Positions 26,687-39,317 are shown, counted from the stretch's first letter. The stretch: 64,000 bases of DNA from Rotaria socialis (GCA_905331475.1 CAJNYU010004415.1:62001-126000), one strand, 5' to 3'. Numbers and translations are program-made. Notes: generated by a model from the sequence alone, not told the origin.

Positions 26687-29600
26687 TTATTCGTTATAAT
26701 TATGGCTCCGATTTTCCTTGAGATGTAATGCATCACATTCGAGTTTCTAAGAAAGAAATATCAAATAAAATAATTCATATCGTTGCATTATATTTACTTT
26801 GAATGCTTCACGTCGACGATGTTCCATTATGGACTTTTCAACTCGTACCCAATATGGTACATATTCAATAGTTGAGCGAATTACTTTACATAGTAAAATT
26901 AACAAATGCTAACGAAAAACACAAGAACATCAATTAATCGAATTTTTCATAGTTCGACAGAGAGAAGAAAAAAAGCTTACTTCGATACACACAAGTATAA
27001 AGATTTCTGCAGCAAATGGTAAATCAGGTACTAATCGACGAAAAACACCGCGTGTCGAACAAAATATACAATTAATGATGATAGCTGCAAAAACCATATA
27101 TTCCATTATTTTCTATACATAAACGGAGAAAAACAAAATCTCTTATGACATATTCTTCTACCAATCGTTTTCTCTACCTGCCAATGGCCAATATCTTTTA
27201 CACGTTGTGAAAATGGTCGTTGATAGATCATACATAATTTAAAGGCATCTGTACGAATTTCGATTATATTATTTAATAGAGAAAAAAATGCTGCTAGTGG
27301 AAACAATGTCGATAAGAATATAATATAACCAAATTGTATAACCATCTCTAGATAATCTTCATATAAATCTTCCCATTTTGGTTGTGAACATTCGATTTCA
27401 GCTTGTGACAATGATAATGATTCAAAGGTGATGTCGGAACAACGACGATTGAGAGTATTATCTGTTAGAATATCATCAACAGCTTTCGTCGTATAAGCAT
27501 TGCTATCTTTTTGTCGTTCAGCTTTATCTAACTCAGAATTTCGCCATTCATCAAGAATACGTGTTAGTTCTTTATTGAGATCTTTTCGTTCAGCATAACG
27601 AGCACGTTCTTTCTTACTCATTTGTATCAATACTGATAAACGCGCATTTGAGACTATGTATGGGATAATAGCTTCCTAAAATAAATTATTTTATTCAAAA
27701 ACTCAAAATGAATTTATTGTGACGCAGAAGAAGAACATTGCAGCGTCTGTTGATTCAAAGAGAATTTTCTTTGGAAATTACAACACTAGGGAAATTAGAT
27801 TGTCCCGTGGTCATTCCCTTGGGAAATTCGCAATCAATTGTAGTTATAGGTCTCTGTATAGAAAAGGTCGAAAAAACGATGTCGAATAGTAAAAAGGCAG
27901 AAAAAAACGCTGAATGTTGAAAAGATCGAAACAAGAAACGTCGAATGATAGTTTCGTCGAAAAAAAAATGCCGAAAATTTTAAAATAAGATAGCTTGGAT
28001 TATTCAAATGTAAATAACTTTATTGGTGCTTTAAAAATAGAACTCGTTTAAAATCAGATCTACATGAATGTGGGTATGGATGTGCGTATGAGTAAGGATG
28101 AGGGCGACTGTGCGGGTGACAGTGAGGAACAGGTGAGCGTGAGGATGTGGGTACTCTGAACGGCAATGCCAACATCCGAACGCTCTAGATCGTCGTGTCA
28201 TACACTCTAAAAAAGCTAAGTTCTATACCGAACTTAAAGGTTCAGCAAAGAATATAAAACCTAAAAACGTTCTTTCCTCGGCAGATGAGAAGAATCCTTT
28301 TGAAGGTTTCGAAAAAATTCTAAAAAGTTTCGTACCAATCGACGGAACTTGAAAAGGTTTCGCATGAAAGTACAAATCCTTGAGGCTTAGTGATAAGCCT
28401 TTTAAGGTTTTCACAGAGCCTTACAAGGTTCAGCCCGTGTGCCCGAGGGAAGAACCTCTTTTAGAGTGTACAATGGACAATCAGAAAAATATCAGAAAAT
28501 AACTCCTGCTGCCAGCAGGATACAATTCAATGCTAAATTGTTTACTTAAATCATTCTCGACTTTTTCAATATTTTTGTAAGTTCGACATTTTTTGTTTCG
28601 ACCTTTTCTATACCATTCGTAATTATCTTATCTATAATCCTTTAAAACGAACGTATGAATTTTAAATCTTTAATGGTCTTCTTCTTCACGAAAACAACGT
28701 TCTCTATTTTCCTTTATTGTTCCAATAAAATCTCTTACTACAGTATACTGATACTTAAATCCAACATTGCTAACTGTCCAACAAATCCTTTGAATGCGTC
28801 TAGCAGAGCAAACTTTTTTACTTTAATATTTCCCCAAAATTGTTTGATGACGAAAATTGTTGTCAATTGCTAAAATCGATCAAAAACATCATTCAGCTTG
28901 TATTTCATGATCTTACTTACATGAGACAATCGAATATATTTATGAGTAAAAAGAGCGATATAGAAAACACTAAAATATGAGTTCACGCAGGCACACTAAA
29001 ATAAAGCATATTGATTTATGTAAACTTAAAAGACGACCTACAGCAAATAACTTTCCAACCATTTGATCATCATGCTTTTGTTGCTCCCGATAGTTTTCTT
29101 TAAAAAAAAATAAACATTGATAACAAATAAATGTTACATTTATTTATCACCTTTAATTGTTAACCAACGACAAACACTTTTATAAACATCACTAAATATT
29201 GTTGTAACTAATGCTAATAAAATTTTTGGAAACAATTCTGTTAATGACATGAGATCTATTTAAAAACATCGAATTTTTTTTCTTTTCGCATTTTGTAAAA
29301 TAATCTATTCATACGTGGTAAATGGCCATCTTTCAATTGTCTATCAACCCAACTTTGAAAACGTATTATAAGAAGTATAAGAAATGAAACAAGTACTATG
29401 TTAATACCAATCATGGGGATTGTTACAAACAAACGAAATAATAAGCGTTTCCAACTTGGATAATATACTTCATTTTGATGTGTGACGGATGAACGACGTA
29501 ATTCACCTGTATATGCTGATCGGGTTGCTTCGATTTGTTCCATATCAAGTGTATTCCATTTAAAAGCTAATTCTGCTTGCCGACGCCGCCAAAAAATAAG

Positions 29601-32600
29601 AAACCCTATGGCCCATATGATATTTAAAAATGCATTTATGACAAATAGTTTATCATCGAGTTCCTAAATTAGAAGAATAATAAATTATACAACTGGTATC
29701 ATACTCCCTTGGATATGATTAAACAGTCGGCATCATTCAATCTCTATGAAATATTTGATACATGTAATAGCTCAGTCAATATGAGAGGATCAGGGATCTT
29801 CTGATAAGTGTGATCATTGCCGAAATTTTCAAAGTTTGTTTTCCTTAAAAACTAGTCTTTGAAACGATTATCGATGAAATATGTATATGGCATTTGTCTC
29901 TTCGCGTGTCCGAATTTTTTGTTTATAGTAAAGAGCAAGCTTCAGCGATAGTATATGAATAGTCTTTGAAACAGTAAAATACTTCATTGAACACTCAGAA
30001 CTCGTTGTCCTGCAGATGTTTCAAGTATGTTACGAAATCGATAGTCGTCCATGTTAAATGGACGCATCCCTCTCAGTTGGATTGAAATTAATAATTACAT
30101 AAGGTAAAAATTAGTTCGTTCGACTAGTACAGTAACAATAGAAATCGACATCGAGGTTATCGTTCACACCACGAACTTAAATAAATGTTAAAAATTTGCA
30201 ATTAAATCCATGGGAATTTCTAAATGGTTTTTCATTTAGTGTCTAAGATTTTTGTAGCATAACCAAAATATCGCGAACATTTATTTTACTAATGAGAAAG
30301 TATTGACTTCTATTATTTTGTTTTCAGCTAAAAATACATCTTAGCATTAAGTGCAGACAAAAATCTGATGCTCAGCAGTTTTTTTCAATCTAATCCATAG
30401 AGATTATTTAAGCACTATTTTGGAATATCTTCATAATCCGGGCAAATACAAGAAGAAATCATCCTCATAAAACATTTTTGCAATTTGTTCTCTCTGTCAT
30501 ATTACTAGACTAGGATTTTCTAGATAGATTTTGCGAATTTTTCTTCAAACGAAGATAATTTTTCAATATTATGGAGGGAAGGATTTATCAACAATTGTGA
30601 CTAGAAAAACAGAAAGCTCATCTTAGACGGTAGAACTGTTCTTGCTAGACAGACCAGAGGAATATTTACTTGAAGAAAAAAAATGCAATTTCTTCTACAT
30701 CAATCAACAGCATTAGTCAAACTAATAATACGATTAAATTGTGAAATATTGAGGAAAACAAATTACTAAAAATAAATTAAAATTCGTAGAAGACCGAAAG
30801 AAAAATTACAGCAGCGCACCCGTTTCTCGGCCAAACTCATGAAAAGTTCTCTACATCTTTGAAATAATCATTCACACGTACATCAATTACTTATACTCCA
30901 TTCGCTGTTGATTTCGAATATCAAATAAGTGCCCCCTCCCAGTTTGTCATACCTTTGAAATACTCGTACTAGCACTATGTTAACATTTTGAGAGTGAATC
31001 TACATCCTGTAGAGATTTCATCCGATTCAGTTGAATAGAAAATTTCGTAAGCTCTTCAGATGAAACTTATATTTCAATTTTTTCCCCATAGGCCCATCGA
31101 AAAATCCAATTCCAGATTGGATTAATAGCTAACTCTAAGAAATTTTCTCCTCAGTGTTTGCGATTCAGAGCAGGAAAAAGTTTCTTATTCTTACCAGAAG
31201 GTCTGTCCGATGAATGCTCTATTCGGAGCTCTGATTTTGAATTTTTTTCATCTAATTTTAATTAATAACAATTAACTTTCTTTCTGATCTTCGCGCTTAG
31301 ATCTATACGAATAATTTTATCTAATTTGAGACACAAAAGAATAAATAAATGCAATTGAATCAATCGATATTTAGTATACAATCTTGGTCATTCTATGATT
31401 ATCAATTTATAGATTTTATTCAAAATAAAACAGTGCCATGCCCGATAAACTCTAGATGGATACATTTTGAAGACTATTTATTTGCATCAATCGGCTTATT
31501 AATAACATTAATGATAACAATAAAAATTCATTTAACTGAAATGCGTTTTCGTGATTATTACGCGTTATTTCGTTGTCATATTATGAATTTATCACTAATA
31601 TGCTTATTTTTAACAACATTTATATTTAATATTTATTCCAATGATAAAACATGTAAATACGAACAAATTTCTGTGCAGTATTGTTTTTTAATTATTCTCA
31701 CAAATATATTTCTCATGAGTTTATTTCGTATGTTTAAAAATTCCTTTGTGAGAAAATTTCGGTTTATTCTATTCGCTTTTATTATTGCTTTAATTACACA
31801 AACATTAATTACCATTGGTTGGTTATCTATAATTAAAAATAAACATCTAAATTACCATCACCGATTTTGTTTTCATCGGATTGAAATCGATCTATGTTTA
31901 CATGGACAAATGCCATTATTCTTATCAACTATTTATCTTCCAATTATATTTATTTTAACAGCATTGAATATCTACTTTTTTAGTAGGCCATTCGCCATTG
32001 CGCAATTACTTGAAGCAATTATATCCTTTATTGGAATTTTAATCATCGGAAGTATATGGTATATGAGTCTATTGTTTTCAAATTATCCACAGATACCTTA
32101 CAGATACGTTGCTTATATCTTTTTATTAGCTTATATGCTGCCAAGGTAAATTAATAATGGAACAAGAGCATATCAAAAAGGGTCAAATCGCCTGCGTCTA
32201 AATTTTATATAATCAGTACGTAGTAGGAGTCTTTGGCTGAAAAAATGTAGAATATGCATCCGATTTGATGAGCGCTTCCGCATAGTACCAATCATAGACC
32301 GAAACCCAGCCGAGTGGACTTTTTCAAATATGTGTCGAGCCGAGTTTGGTTTTGTGAAACTCGACGTTTTTTTGAAGTTTTTACTATTTCTTTCAACCGT
32401 GTCTCGACATTGGCATGATACAAATCTCACTCAGTGCAGTGAATTAATCGAACAGAAAATACGACAAATAAACGGCGATGGACTGACGACGTCCAGTAGA
32501 CAATAATGAATGACATACAATGACTTTCATTGTATTCAATACATCAGGTTCTATTCACCAATTAGTCACACAACAATGGATTGACCGGGTGGATTCTCGT

Positions 32601-35600
32601 TTTGTCGAAATTAACACCGCTAACGCAAATTACTTCAAAGCATATCAAAGCAGTAGGGGTGTGGGTGTAGGTGATTTTTCGACGAAACAGGACCTAACCA
32701 ATCGGCTGATCACGGATATATATATAATTGTTGTTATTGTTGTTGTTGAAAAACCCTGCTATTGTCAATTATTATTATTATTGAAAAAAATCTGCTTTTG
32801 AAAATTCGTTGTTTGAGTCGAGCCGGACGTTTTTTGGCTCGCTTCGGTCTATGGTACCAATGGCTGCGAATGATAATTTTAAATTCACATCGTTTTGCCT
32901 TTCTCGGTATTACATAGGGAGAATGAGGATCGTAATATGCACTGATAGAACATTCTAGTAATGACGGTTTAAAAGGAAATCTGTTCGATATAGTATATTC
33001 TTAGACGTGAAAGTCGTCGTGTCTTGAAGAATTAGATATTATCGAAATACTATATCAATCTGATTAATTCTGTGAAGATTGAGTAATAATTGATCCGATG
33101 TAATTAAGTTAAAAACGAGACTTAAAGTTCGATGTAAAGTTTAGAAAAGATTAGAAACTGCTTTCTTATTGACAACGCAATCTTTATTTTGATTGGTTTA
33201 TTGATAGCAGATGGAATCCGTTCGCACGTTTTAACAAATCGCCTGATCGTGCTTTGTCACAAGTTTAAGCCGCAAGACAGAGCTGTTTTCGTTCTCTCAG
33301 ATCACACCTTTTCACTCACGAGGGAACGTGTCCAAGTGATACCAACTATTCGAGCTCATATTGTGCTCATAAGTACGACCCAGTGAGACTAGAAAAAGTC
33401 TAAAAGATTTCGTGTCATTAGGCCTTTCTTTCAAAGTTATGACCGTTTTCCTGAATTTTCGACATTGGACAAGGAATTTTTCGAACTGAAATTTTCCCTA
33501 ACAATAGGTCTCATCGATGTTAGAAGGTTTCAAATTTTCCGTGAAAACGGATGCATCATTCTCAAGATATTGAATATTGAAGAGAAGTTAATTTTACGAC
33601 ATGTTTTTTGGAAAATGGCCGTTTTCATCAATATTCAATATCTTGAGAATGATGCATCCGTTTTCACTAAAACTTTTGAAACCTTCTAACATCGATGAGA
33701 CCTATTGCTAGGAACAATTTCAGTTCGAAAAATTCCTTGTCCAATGTCGAAAATTCAGTAAAACGGTCATAACTTTGAAAGAAAGGCCTAATGGTACGAA
33801 ATCTTTTGAGGCCTTTTCTAGTCTCACTGGGTTCTACTTATGAGCACAATATGAACCCGAATGATTGATATCACTTGGAGACGTTTCCTCATCAGTAGAT
33901 AACAGCACTTAACATCAAATTATTAATATATGCACCGCGTTTTTTTTCAAGAGCATTTCGTTGTATTCGATGTCGTGTTATTACTTAGCCATATTCTATC
34001 GCGATGATGAATACACGATATAACCAATCTATTTAACGCATGAATGATTGTACCTATTGAATCTAATCCAGGGCAGATTTTTCCTACGCCCAAAGCAACA
34101 ATTTCTAACAACATATTTTTTTCTGCTTAGAGTATGCATTTCTGAATTAGAACGTTCTCGTATAACAGTTGAAGAAAAGAAACCACTGCTACATGATGAG
34201 GTTCAATTTCACAATGGAAATTGTACAATTCATTTTACTAACAATGATGATGATGATGAAGAAACAAATATTCCCGTACGCCAAATAGATCGATCACAAC
34301 TCAATTCTGTGAATAATCATGCAGTTATTCGTACAACAGAAATGTCGCCTGGGGAAATATTTTCCAAAATGCTTGATAAACAAGGTACACAATCTGGAGG
34401 ATATCTATAAAAAAACAATCTACAAACCTGATTTCGACCTGTGTCAAGCCATATAATAAAACCATAGAGCGCTGGGAAACAAAGTGCTTTTGTGTAAAAA
34501 CTGCATAAAAGAAAAGTGTATCATAAGAAATAATGTGACTTGCTCTATTTTCGTTTGTTCACAAACCTAATCCAACAAAAATAAAAGGCAATTTTAACAC
34601 CGAAATATTTTCGAATATCGTCTACAAATGAGAAAAATAAATTTTGTGACAAAGAAGTCAACGATTCAACGTTATCTTTTACCGATAGGTTGACGTTTAA
34701 AAGCTGTATGAGGCCAAACCCATAGATCTCGAAGACGATTTAATGTTTCTTTATTATGCAATGGAATTACTTGTAGAATTAAGTTTCTGTCTAAACTATG
34801 TTGTACTGAAGGCAAAATAATATCATCCGTAGCAGGTGATTCGGTTAGAAAATCTTATGAATTACTTAATGATTGATCTATTTTAAATTCGATTCCACTG
34901 ATTTCTTGTTGATGAACAATTTTTATTGAATACAGAAGATATTGAACGATCGATTGTCGTTCTTGAGAAGTAAAAAATTTATCCACATCTTCAAAACCTT
35001 CAGTAACAAACGAAATTATTCAAAAAAAAAAATATTCATTGAATAATTCATTTTTACCTTCATAAAATTCTAATTCATCAAAGAAAAAAATTTTATATCC
35101 ACCACCAAATTCTTGTTTAATTGGTTTTTCTAATTGAAGCTCATCGGCACCTTTCAACAGCCTGTACGCAGTAGAAACTAGTCAGTCTTACAAGAATATA
35201 TACATGCAAAAACTCCGCCTTTACAAAAAAAAACAATTTCCACAGTCTATTTGAAATTCTACCAATGCTTGCTAGAAACATCAGCACAAGATTGTTCTAT
35301 ATTGAAAGCAAACTTGACAGACACAGCAACTCCTGTTTATCGATTCAGAGATTTTAACCTGAGTGTCTTATCAGCAAGTTTCCTTGTAGACAAATAATGG
35401 CACTAGATAAAGCCAACCAATCTGACATGTGTCGGAGAAATCAATATAATTTGCATTCTCAATTAATCGAAAGAAAATTATTTCAAGAACAATATTCAAT
35501 TAAAATTTGTTCATGCAAAATTCCAAACTCGTGCATGATTATAATGACTGGTATCCATTCCTCTCGCATTATGCAAGCTACGATAAATATTCACCTTTCG

Positions 35601-36022
35601 TAAGTAAATGTTACATAGAAACCATAAACACCTATGCAAATAACAAACACAGGCATATTTTTTTATTTATAGCATAGAGAAATGTGTTGTTTTCACCGGT
35701 TGTGAAATGATATTTAATCGAAATGCGAATATCAGGCGCAAGTTGAAGTAATTGTTCAAGAAACCAAATAATAGTATAATCATCAATGCGACTCGGAAAT
35801 GTTAGTAAAACATCACAGTCATAATTCGTGTGAGCATTGAGCCATAAACGATTGGTAATGACTGATGAAAAGTGATTTAATCTTCGACGAAATAACGCAT
35901 TAACTAAAACAATATCGGATTAAAAAATGTCAGAAAGTCAAATAGACTAAGCATTCTTTTTTACGTCTGCCATTCGTCAGTTGTTCATCTATCGTTTTCT
36001 TTTTATTAGCTGCTATATTCAT
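26687..36022 (-). CDS. ANO8: Anoctamin-8 (TMEM16H), 17 exons, 740 aa
   Basis: Exons from 5' to 3': 36022-35965, 35903-35697, 35631-35595, 35161-35058, 34997-34866, 34805-34683, 34621-34567, 34500-34428, 29663-29315, 29255-29151, 29097-29042, 28995-28921, 28869-28822, 27675-27178, 27112-26981, 26908-26798 and 26746-26687. All phases agree and the sum is 741 codons. Motifs run in the order of vertebrate ANO8: CDVLLTFP, GFYVTFTYERLLKGADEL, EFGGGYKIF, FFTSQERQSIV, QVIPLHN, DIRKYFGVKIAFYF, RRRQAELAFKW, EVYYPSWKRLLF, NSYFSVFYIAL, DYLEMVIQFGYIIF, LLNNIIEIRTDAFKLC and EHRRREAFK. The multi-TM channel/scramblase-type core is present; the long acidic insert and extended C-tail of mammalian ANO8 are much reduced. 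ANO8 tethers the ER to the plasma membrane. One intron (29664-34427) encloses an opposite-strand gene and another (27676-28821) holds nested repeats. The start ATG abuts an ATTTAG acceptor. Confidence 0.93.
27857..28612. mobile_element. Inverted-repeat element inside an ANO8 intron
   Basis: The ends TATAGAAAAGGTCGAAA (left) and TTTCGACCTTTTCTATA (right) are inverted copies, with more imperfect matching further in (GATGTCGA against TCGACAT). The element is about 756 bp, with no supported protein. It is carried within the 27676-28821 intron and does not touch exons. A second, smaller element sits inside it. Confidence 0.6.
28201..28470. mobile_element. 270-bp MITE nested in the larger element
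   Basis: The ends are TACACTCTAAAA (28201-28212) and TTTTAGAGTGTA (28459-28470). Read as a TA target duplication, the terminal repeat is CACTCTAAAA, compatible with a Tc1/mariner-type non-autonomous element. The interior has several AAGGTTC/GAACCTT-like blocks and no real gene. It interrupts the 27857-28612 element and is therefore younger. Confidence 0.65.
31349..34410 (+). CDS. Seven-transmembrane receptor, class C orphan-like, two exons, 358 aa
   Basis: Exon 1 is 31349-32145 and exon 2 is 34131-34410; the phase-2 junction gives an Arg codon, and together they make 359 codons including TAA. Exon 1 encodes seven hydrophobic segments, at about residues 47-67, 75-97, 107-129, 137-160, 185-208, 216-245 and 251-268. 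A Cys before helix 3 (TCKYEQ) and Cys residues between helices 4 and 5 could form the usual extracellular disulphide. Exon 2 encodes a polar, acidic cytoplasmic tail (LERSRITVEEKKPLL, then a poly-Asp run). The short N-terminus and general look suggest the GPRC5/boss group, but I cannot confirm it. The gene lies wholly inside an ANO8 intron on the other strand, and its stop is only 17 bp from an ANO8 exon. Its 1985-bp intron contains two repeat structures. Confidence 0.75.
32276..32869. repeat. Possible terminal-inverted-repeat element in the receptor intron
   Basis: CATAGACCGAA with neighbouring TACCA and AGCC blocks near 32281-32310 recurs in inverted order near 32825-32865 (TTCGGTCTATGGTACCA). 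The matching is patchy. The interior contains short (TTG)n and (ATT)n runs and no gene. Confidence 0.4.
33320..33892. repeat. Foldback element: two ~264-bp inverted arms around a 45-bp loop
   Basis: Left arm 33320-33582 and right arm 33628-33892 are inverted copies at high but not perfect identity. Shared blocks include CTCATATTGTGCTCATAAGT, CCCAGTGAGACTAG, GGCCTTTCTTTCAAAGTTAT and TTGAGAATGATGCATCCG. Transcribed, it would form a long hairpin. It lies in the single intron of the receptor gene and also within the ANO8 intron. The mismatches between arms argue against an assembly artefact. Confidence 0.8.
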
Positions 36023-36374
36023 CTAAATAAAACACGATCTAATAGGTTTGTTTTTCTTCTTGAAATACACAAATATCAATGAAAATGTTGGGTATATATG
36101 ACACAAAAAAAAAAACTTTTTGTTCTCAATCAGATCGTTGAGATGACAGAGAGAAAAAACAGAGAAAAAAGTGTATTGCTGACTAACCACCACCATCAGT
36201 TTAACAAAAGGAGACAGAAAAAAAAGAAAAATGGATTGATTATGATCTGAACGGCGTGTTTGAAACTTAATGGTGGCGAAAGAAACATTTCATATTGAAC
36301 TTCCTTTTTAAGCAGCGCAATATCTTTAATTTGTATTTGGAAAATACAAAGTAGAATGTTAAATTTGTTTTTCT

Positions 36375-38729
36375 TTATTTTTGATCCGTTTTAATCGCAC
36401 CAACAAAATCCAAAATAAGTTGTTGTAATTCATTGGCTTTCAATTCACTTATACGAATAACTTCTTCATGAACAGCTTCAACTGTTGAATCATATTCTGA
36501 TAAACATTTATTTGTAATTAATGCAAGACCAAGTATACGAAAGCCACAATGAGCTGCTAATGTAACTTCATGTACTATTGACATGCCTGCAAAAGATTTA
36601 TTCCGGATGTTAAAATGTGATAGAAACGGACTAAGATTTATTCCGGTCTAATGAAAGCTAATCAAGGTTTCCCTCTATAATTTCCTTTCAAACTATGTCA
36701 AATAAGATGTTTTCCAGTGTTTTATCCAGGTTTTTCACTTCGGGAGGGCGGACAAAAGTTTTTTAAGGGGTGAACTACCATGAGTAATATCGAGTCTATT
36801 ATATTGATGCGTTCAAAAGATCTGTTTTTCGTAAGTGATATAAACGTTGATTATTTACTTCATTTTTCTCGGGAGAGACAATAATCGCGGTCTTCAGAAG
36901 GGCAAAATGTCCCTTGCCATTCCGCTGGATAAGGCACTGATCTTTTCTGAATACTAAATCAAAAATAGATTTTCTTTTTTCTTACCAACAGAGTCGCCCC
37001 CAAGCGATCTAAGCATATTGATTTCTGCTATAGTTTCATAGCAAGGTCCACCTGACAAAAACAAATAGTTAAATCATTGAAGTTGTGATATAGAAATGTT
37101 TTTCTTTACCTAATCCACAATAGACTCCTTCACGTAATTCAAGATTATGTTTACTAGCAATTTGTTTCATTTGAGATGAATATTGGCGATCATATGCATG
37201 GCCAACAGGTGGAAAACGTGGCCCTTTGAAATGATATTTTTCAAATCAAAAATGAGAATTCAAAAAAAGAAAAGATTTTCCTACCGAATCTAAAATAAAA
37301 GAATATAGAAAATAAAACAGAAAAATTTATTTTCCTACCGTTCATCATTATGGCCAATAAGTGGATTATTGCCAGCCATACTTGGAAAATTCAAATGATC
37401 TTTAATCAACATGATATCACCAACATCATAATTTTTATTAACACCACCAGCAGCACTAGCATTTAATGAAGCAAAAAAAGTAAAAACAAAACTTGATATA
37501 AAAATCCTACCAAGTAACAATTAATGTATTTGCTCCAAGCATATGCATGACTCGAACTGGAAAAGCACACTAACAATAATAAACAAAAAACAGCATTTTT
37601 TTATGATGCTTAATTTCACAAGGTTAAACCGTTGTAGTAACATTTGTTTTATAAAATTATAATTTTTTAAGTGCATCCCTGGAAATATGCGATGGTAAAC
37701 CTGTTTTTTTTTATTCCTTGTTTATATAAAAAGAAATATTTTGGCAAGCGCAGTAAAAACATGTTTTAAACGCTCTTGAAGTGCTGCGTTGAGTAGCCTT
37801 TTTATTTATATTATAATGTCTCGTTTAACAAGAACAGGTTAATAAAGCACCATAGAGATATTTCTGTCACGATGTTCTACACAATAGAAATAGTGTTTTC
37901 CTTTTACATAACTGTATGTTTGAAAAGATCTCAAAGTTCTCGATTGTCATATAGGTCGCTCGTACATTAATTAAAACGTCAAATGTCTTCGAAGATAAAT
38001 TGGGTAATATGACACAGACACTCAATTTTTTTATTTTGTTTTTTATCGATAGAAAACGTCGAGGGTACGCGGAATATGAGTCTGTTTTTCTTGGCCTGGT
38101 TAAAAAAATATTTTCCTTCAGATAATATATTCCTGATAAAGTCTGTCAACAATAATTTCGAGAGACAAATATCAATAGTGTATTAAGCTAATCAAAATTT
38201 TCTGCAAATTAAGCAAAAAATGAAAACATAATTACTGCTGCTGTACTATATCCTTCATAAGGATGAAATCGACCTTGCATGCAAACAACAGAAACTCCAT
38301 TTAATATTCCAAAAATAAGGTTGCTTCGATGACCAACAACTAAAACAATAGCAGAATAGAACCAGCGTGTGTCCGATAGAAATCTTTCTAAATCTACCTG
38401 TTGATCGAGGAAAATGTGGGATGTTAGCATAAGGAATAACAGTTTTGTTGGTAACTAATTCAGCTAAACCACCGAGACCAGAACCACATATAATAGCAAC
38501 TTCAGGTTTTGTTGGAACAATATTTTGAATGAACGCAACAATTTCTTGTACACGTTCATATGTATAAAAACTAGAGACAAAAAAAACAAAACAACTATTG
38601 ACAACATTTTTTATTTTAGGAATAAATTTACCGATTAGTAACTGCATTTGGATGTTCACCAAACGATGCCCATGGACCATTTTCAGCAACGGGTGCTGAT
38701 TCAATCGTTGATTTTGTACTATTCGACAT
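36375..38729 (-). CDS. PNP: Purine nucleoside phosphorylase, nine exons, 315 aa
   Basis: Exons: 38729-38632, 38570-38398, 38339-38236, 37569-37511, 37455-37339, 37289-37285 (5 nt), 37223-37110, 37051-36986 and 36586-36375. All phases agree and total 316 codons. It is a trimeric-type PNP, cleaving (deoxy)inosine and (deoxy)guanosine with phosphate for purine salvage in the cytosol. Seen: ICGSGLGGL (phosphate loop), [26 protein letters not shown] and [34 protein letters not shown] (family GPSFETVAE), VGMSIVHE (family VGMSTVPE) and LITNK with the base-binding Asn. The family Asn of VVTNAAGG is Cys here and spans a splice junction. Length is slightly above the human protein (289 aa), mainly at the N-terminus. 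An acceptor (AATTCAG) lies 8 bp before the ATG. The 666-bp intron at 37570-38235 holds nothing I recognise. Confidence 0.93.
37285..37289 (-). other. PNP: 5-nt microexon of PNP
   Basis: ATTCG on the minus strand, preceded by a TTTTATTTTAG acceptor and followed by a GTAGGAAAAT donor. It completes the codons for Arg, Phe and Gly in NDERFGPRFP. Without it, the flanking exons join out of frame. Confidence 0.85.
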
Positions 38730-39317
38730 TATATTATCTGAATTGGGATTAGCTCAAAGTATAATAAATAGAAAAACAAGTCCATTACACACATGTATTT
38801 ATAGACAGATAAATCTTCTAGTTGACAATGGGAATAAAAACATATGGAAGCAATCATCTGATGATCAAATCTGTTGTTCGCAGTTTTTTTTCCTCCTTCT
38901 TCTTCTCGATACACCCCTTTCTCTCTCCCCATTCGTCTCTCTCTTCTCTCAATCATAATTCTGGATTGTGTTAATCTTTAATAACTCTATTTTACAAGCT
39001 TAATATGTATGAGAAAATATATTAAAATCATACTCAAGTATTTCGTATGTCTATGAAATGCTTAGATTTTATTGCTCAGAACATAGAAGACAAGTGACTG
39101 ATTACGACTATGGGGGTGTGGATGTGACTCTACGCACACAACGAGAAATAAAGAAAAACAAGTTTTTAATAAATTGTTAATTTCATTGTATGTATAAGTT
39201 TTAACAGATGATTTAACAAGATAACAAACATTATTATTTTTGAAATAATTAACAAAAGTTTCAACAAACATTTACGTTTTGGCTATGTCTAATAATAATT
39301 TCTATCATCGTTCTCTT
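38730..39317. other. Intergenic spacer between PNP and Ku70
   Basis: The two genes are in the same orientation. The spacer has a TTC/CTC-rich stretch (about 38888-38950), which on the minus strand is a purine-rich run upstream of PNP. No gene is seen. Confidence 0.5.

Noticed and set aside
27676-28821. Short frames in the ANO8 intron as possible transposase remains
   Set aside because: They are short, lack transposase motifs and fall across the ends of two inverted-repeat elements.
34806-34865. An in-frame TAA within an ANO8 exon, suggesting a pseudogene
   Set aside because: The stop falls inside a 60-bp GTAATT...TTCAG intron whose removal keeps phase and joins DQSL to IQHSL, so the gene is intact.
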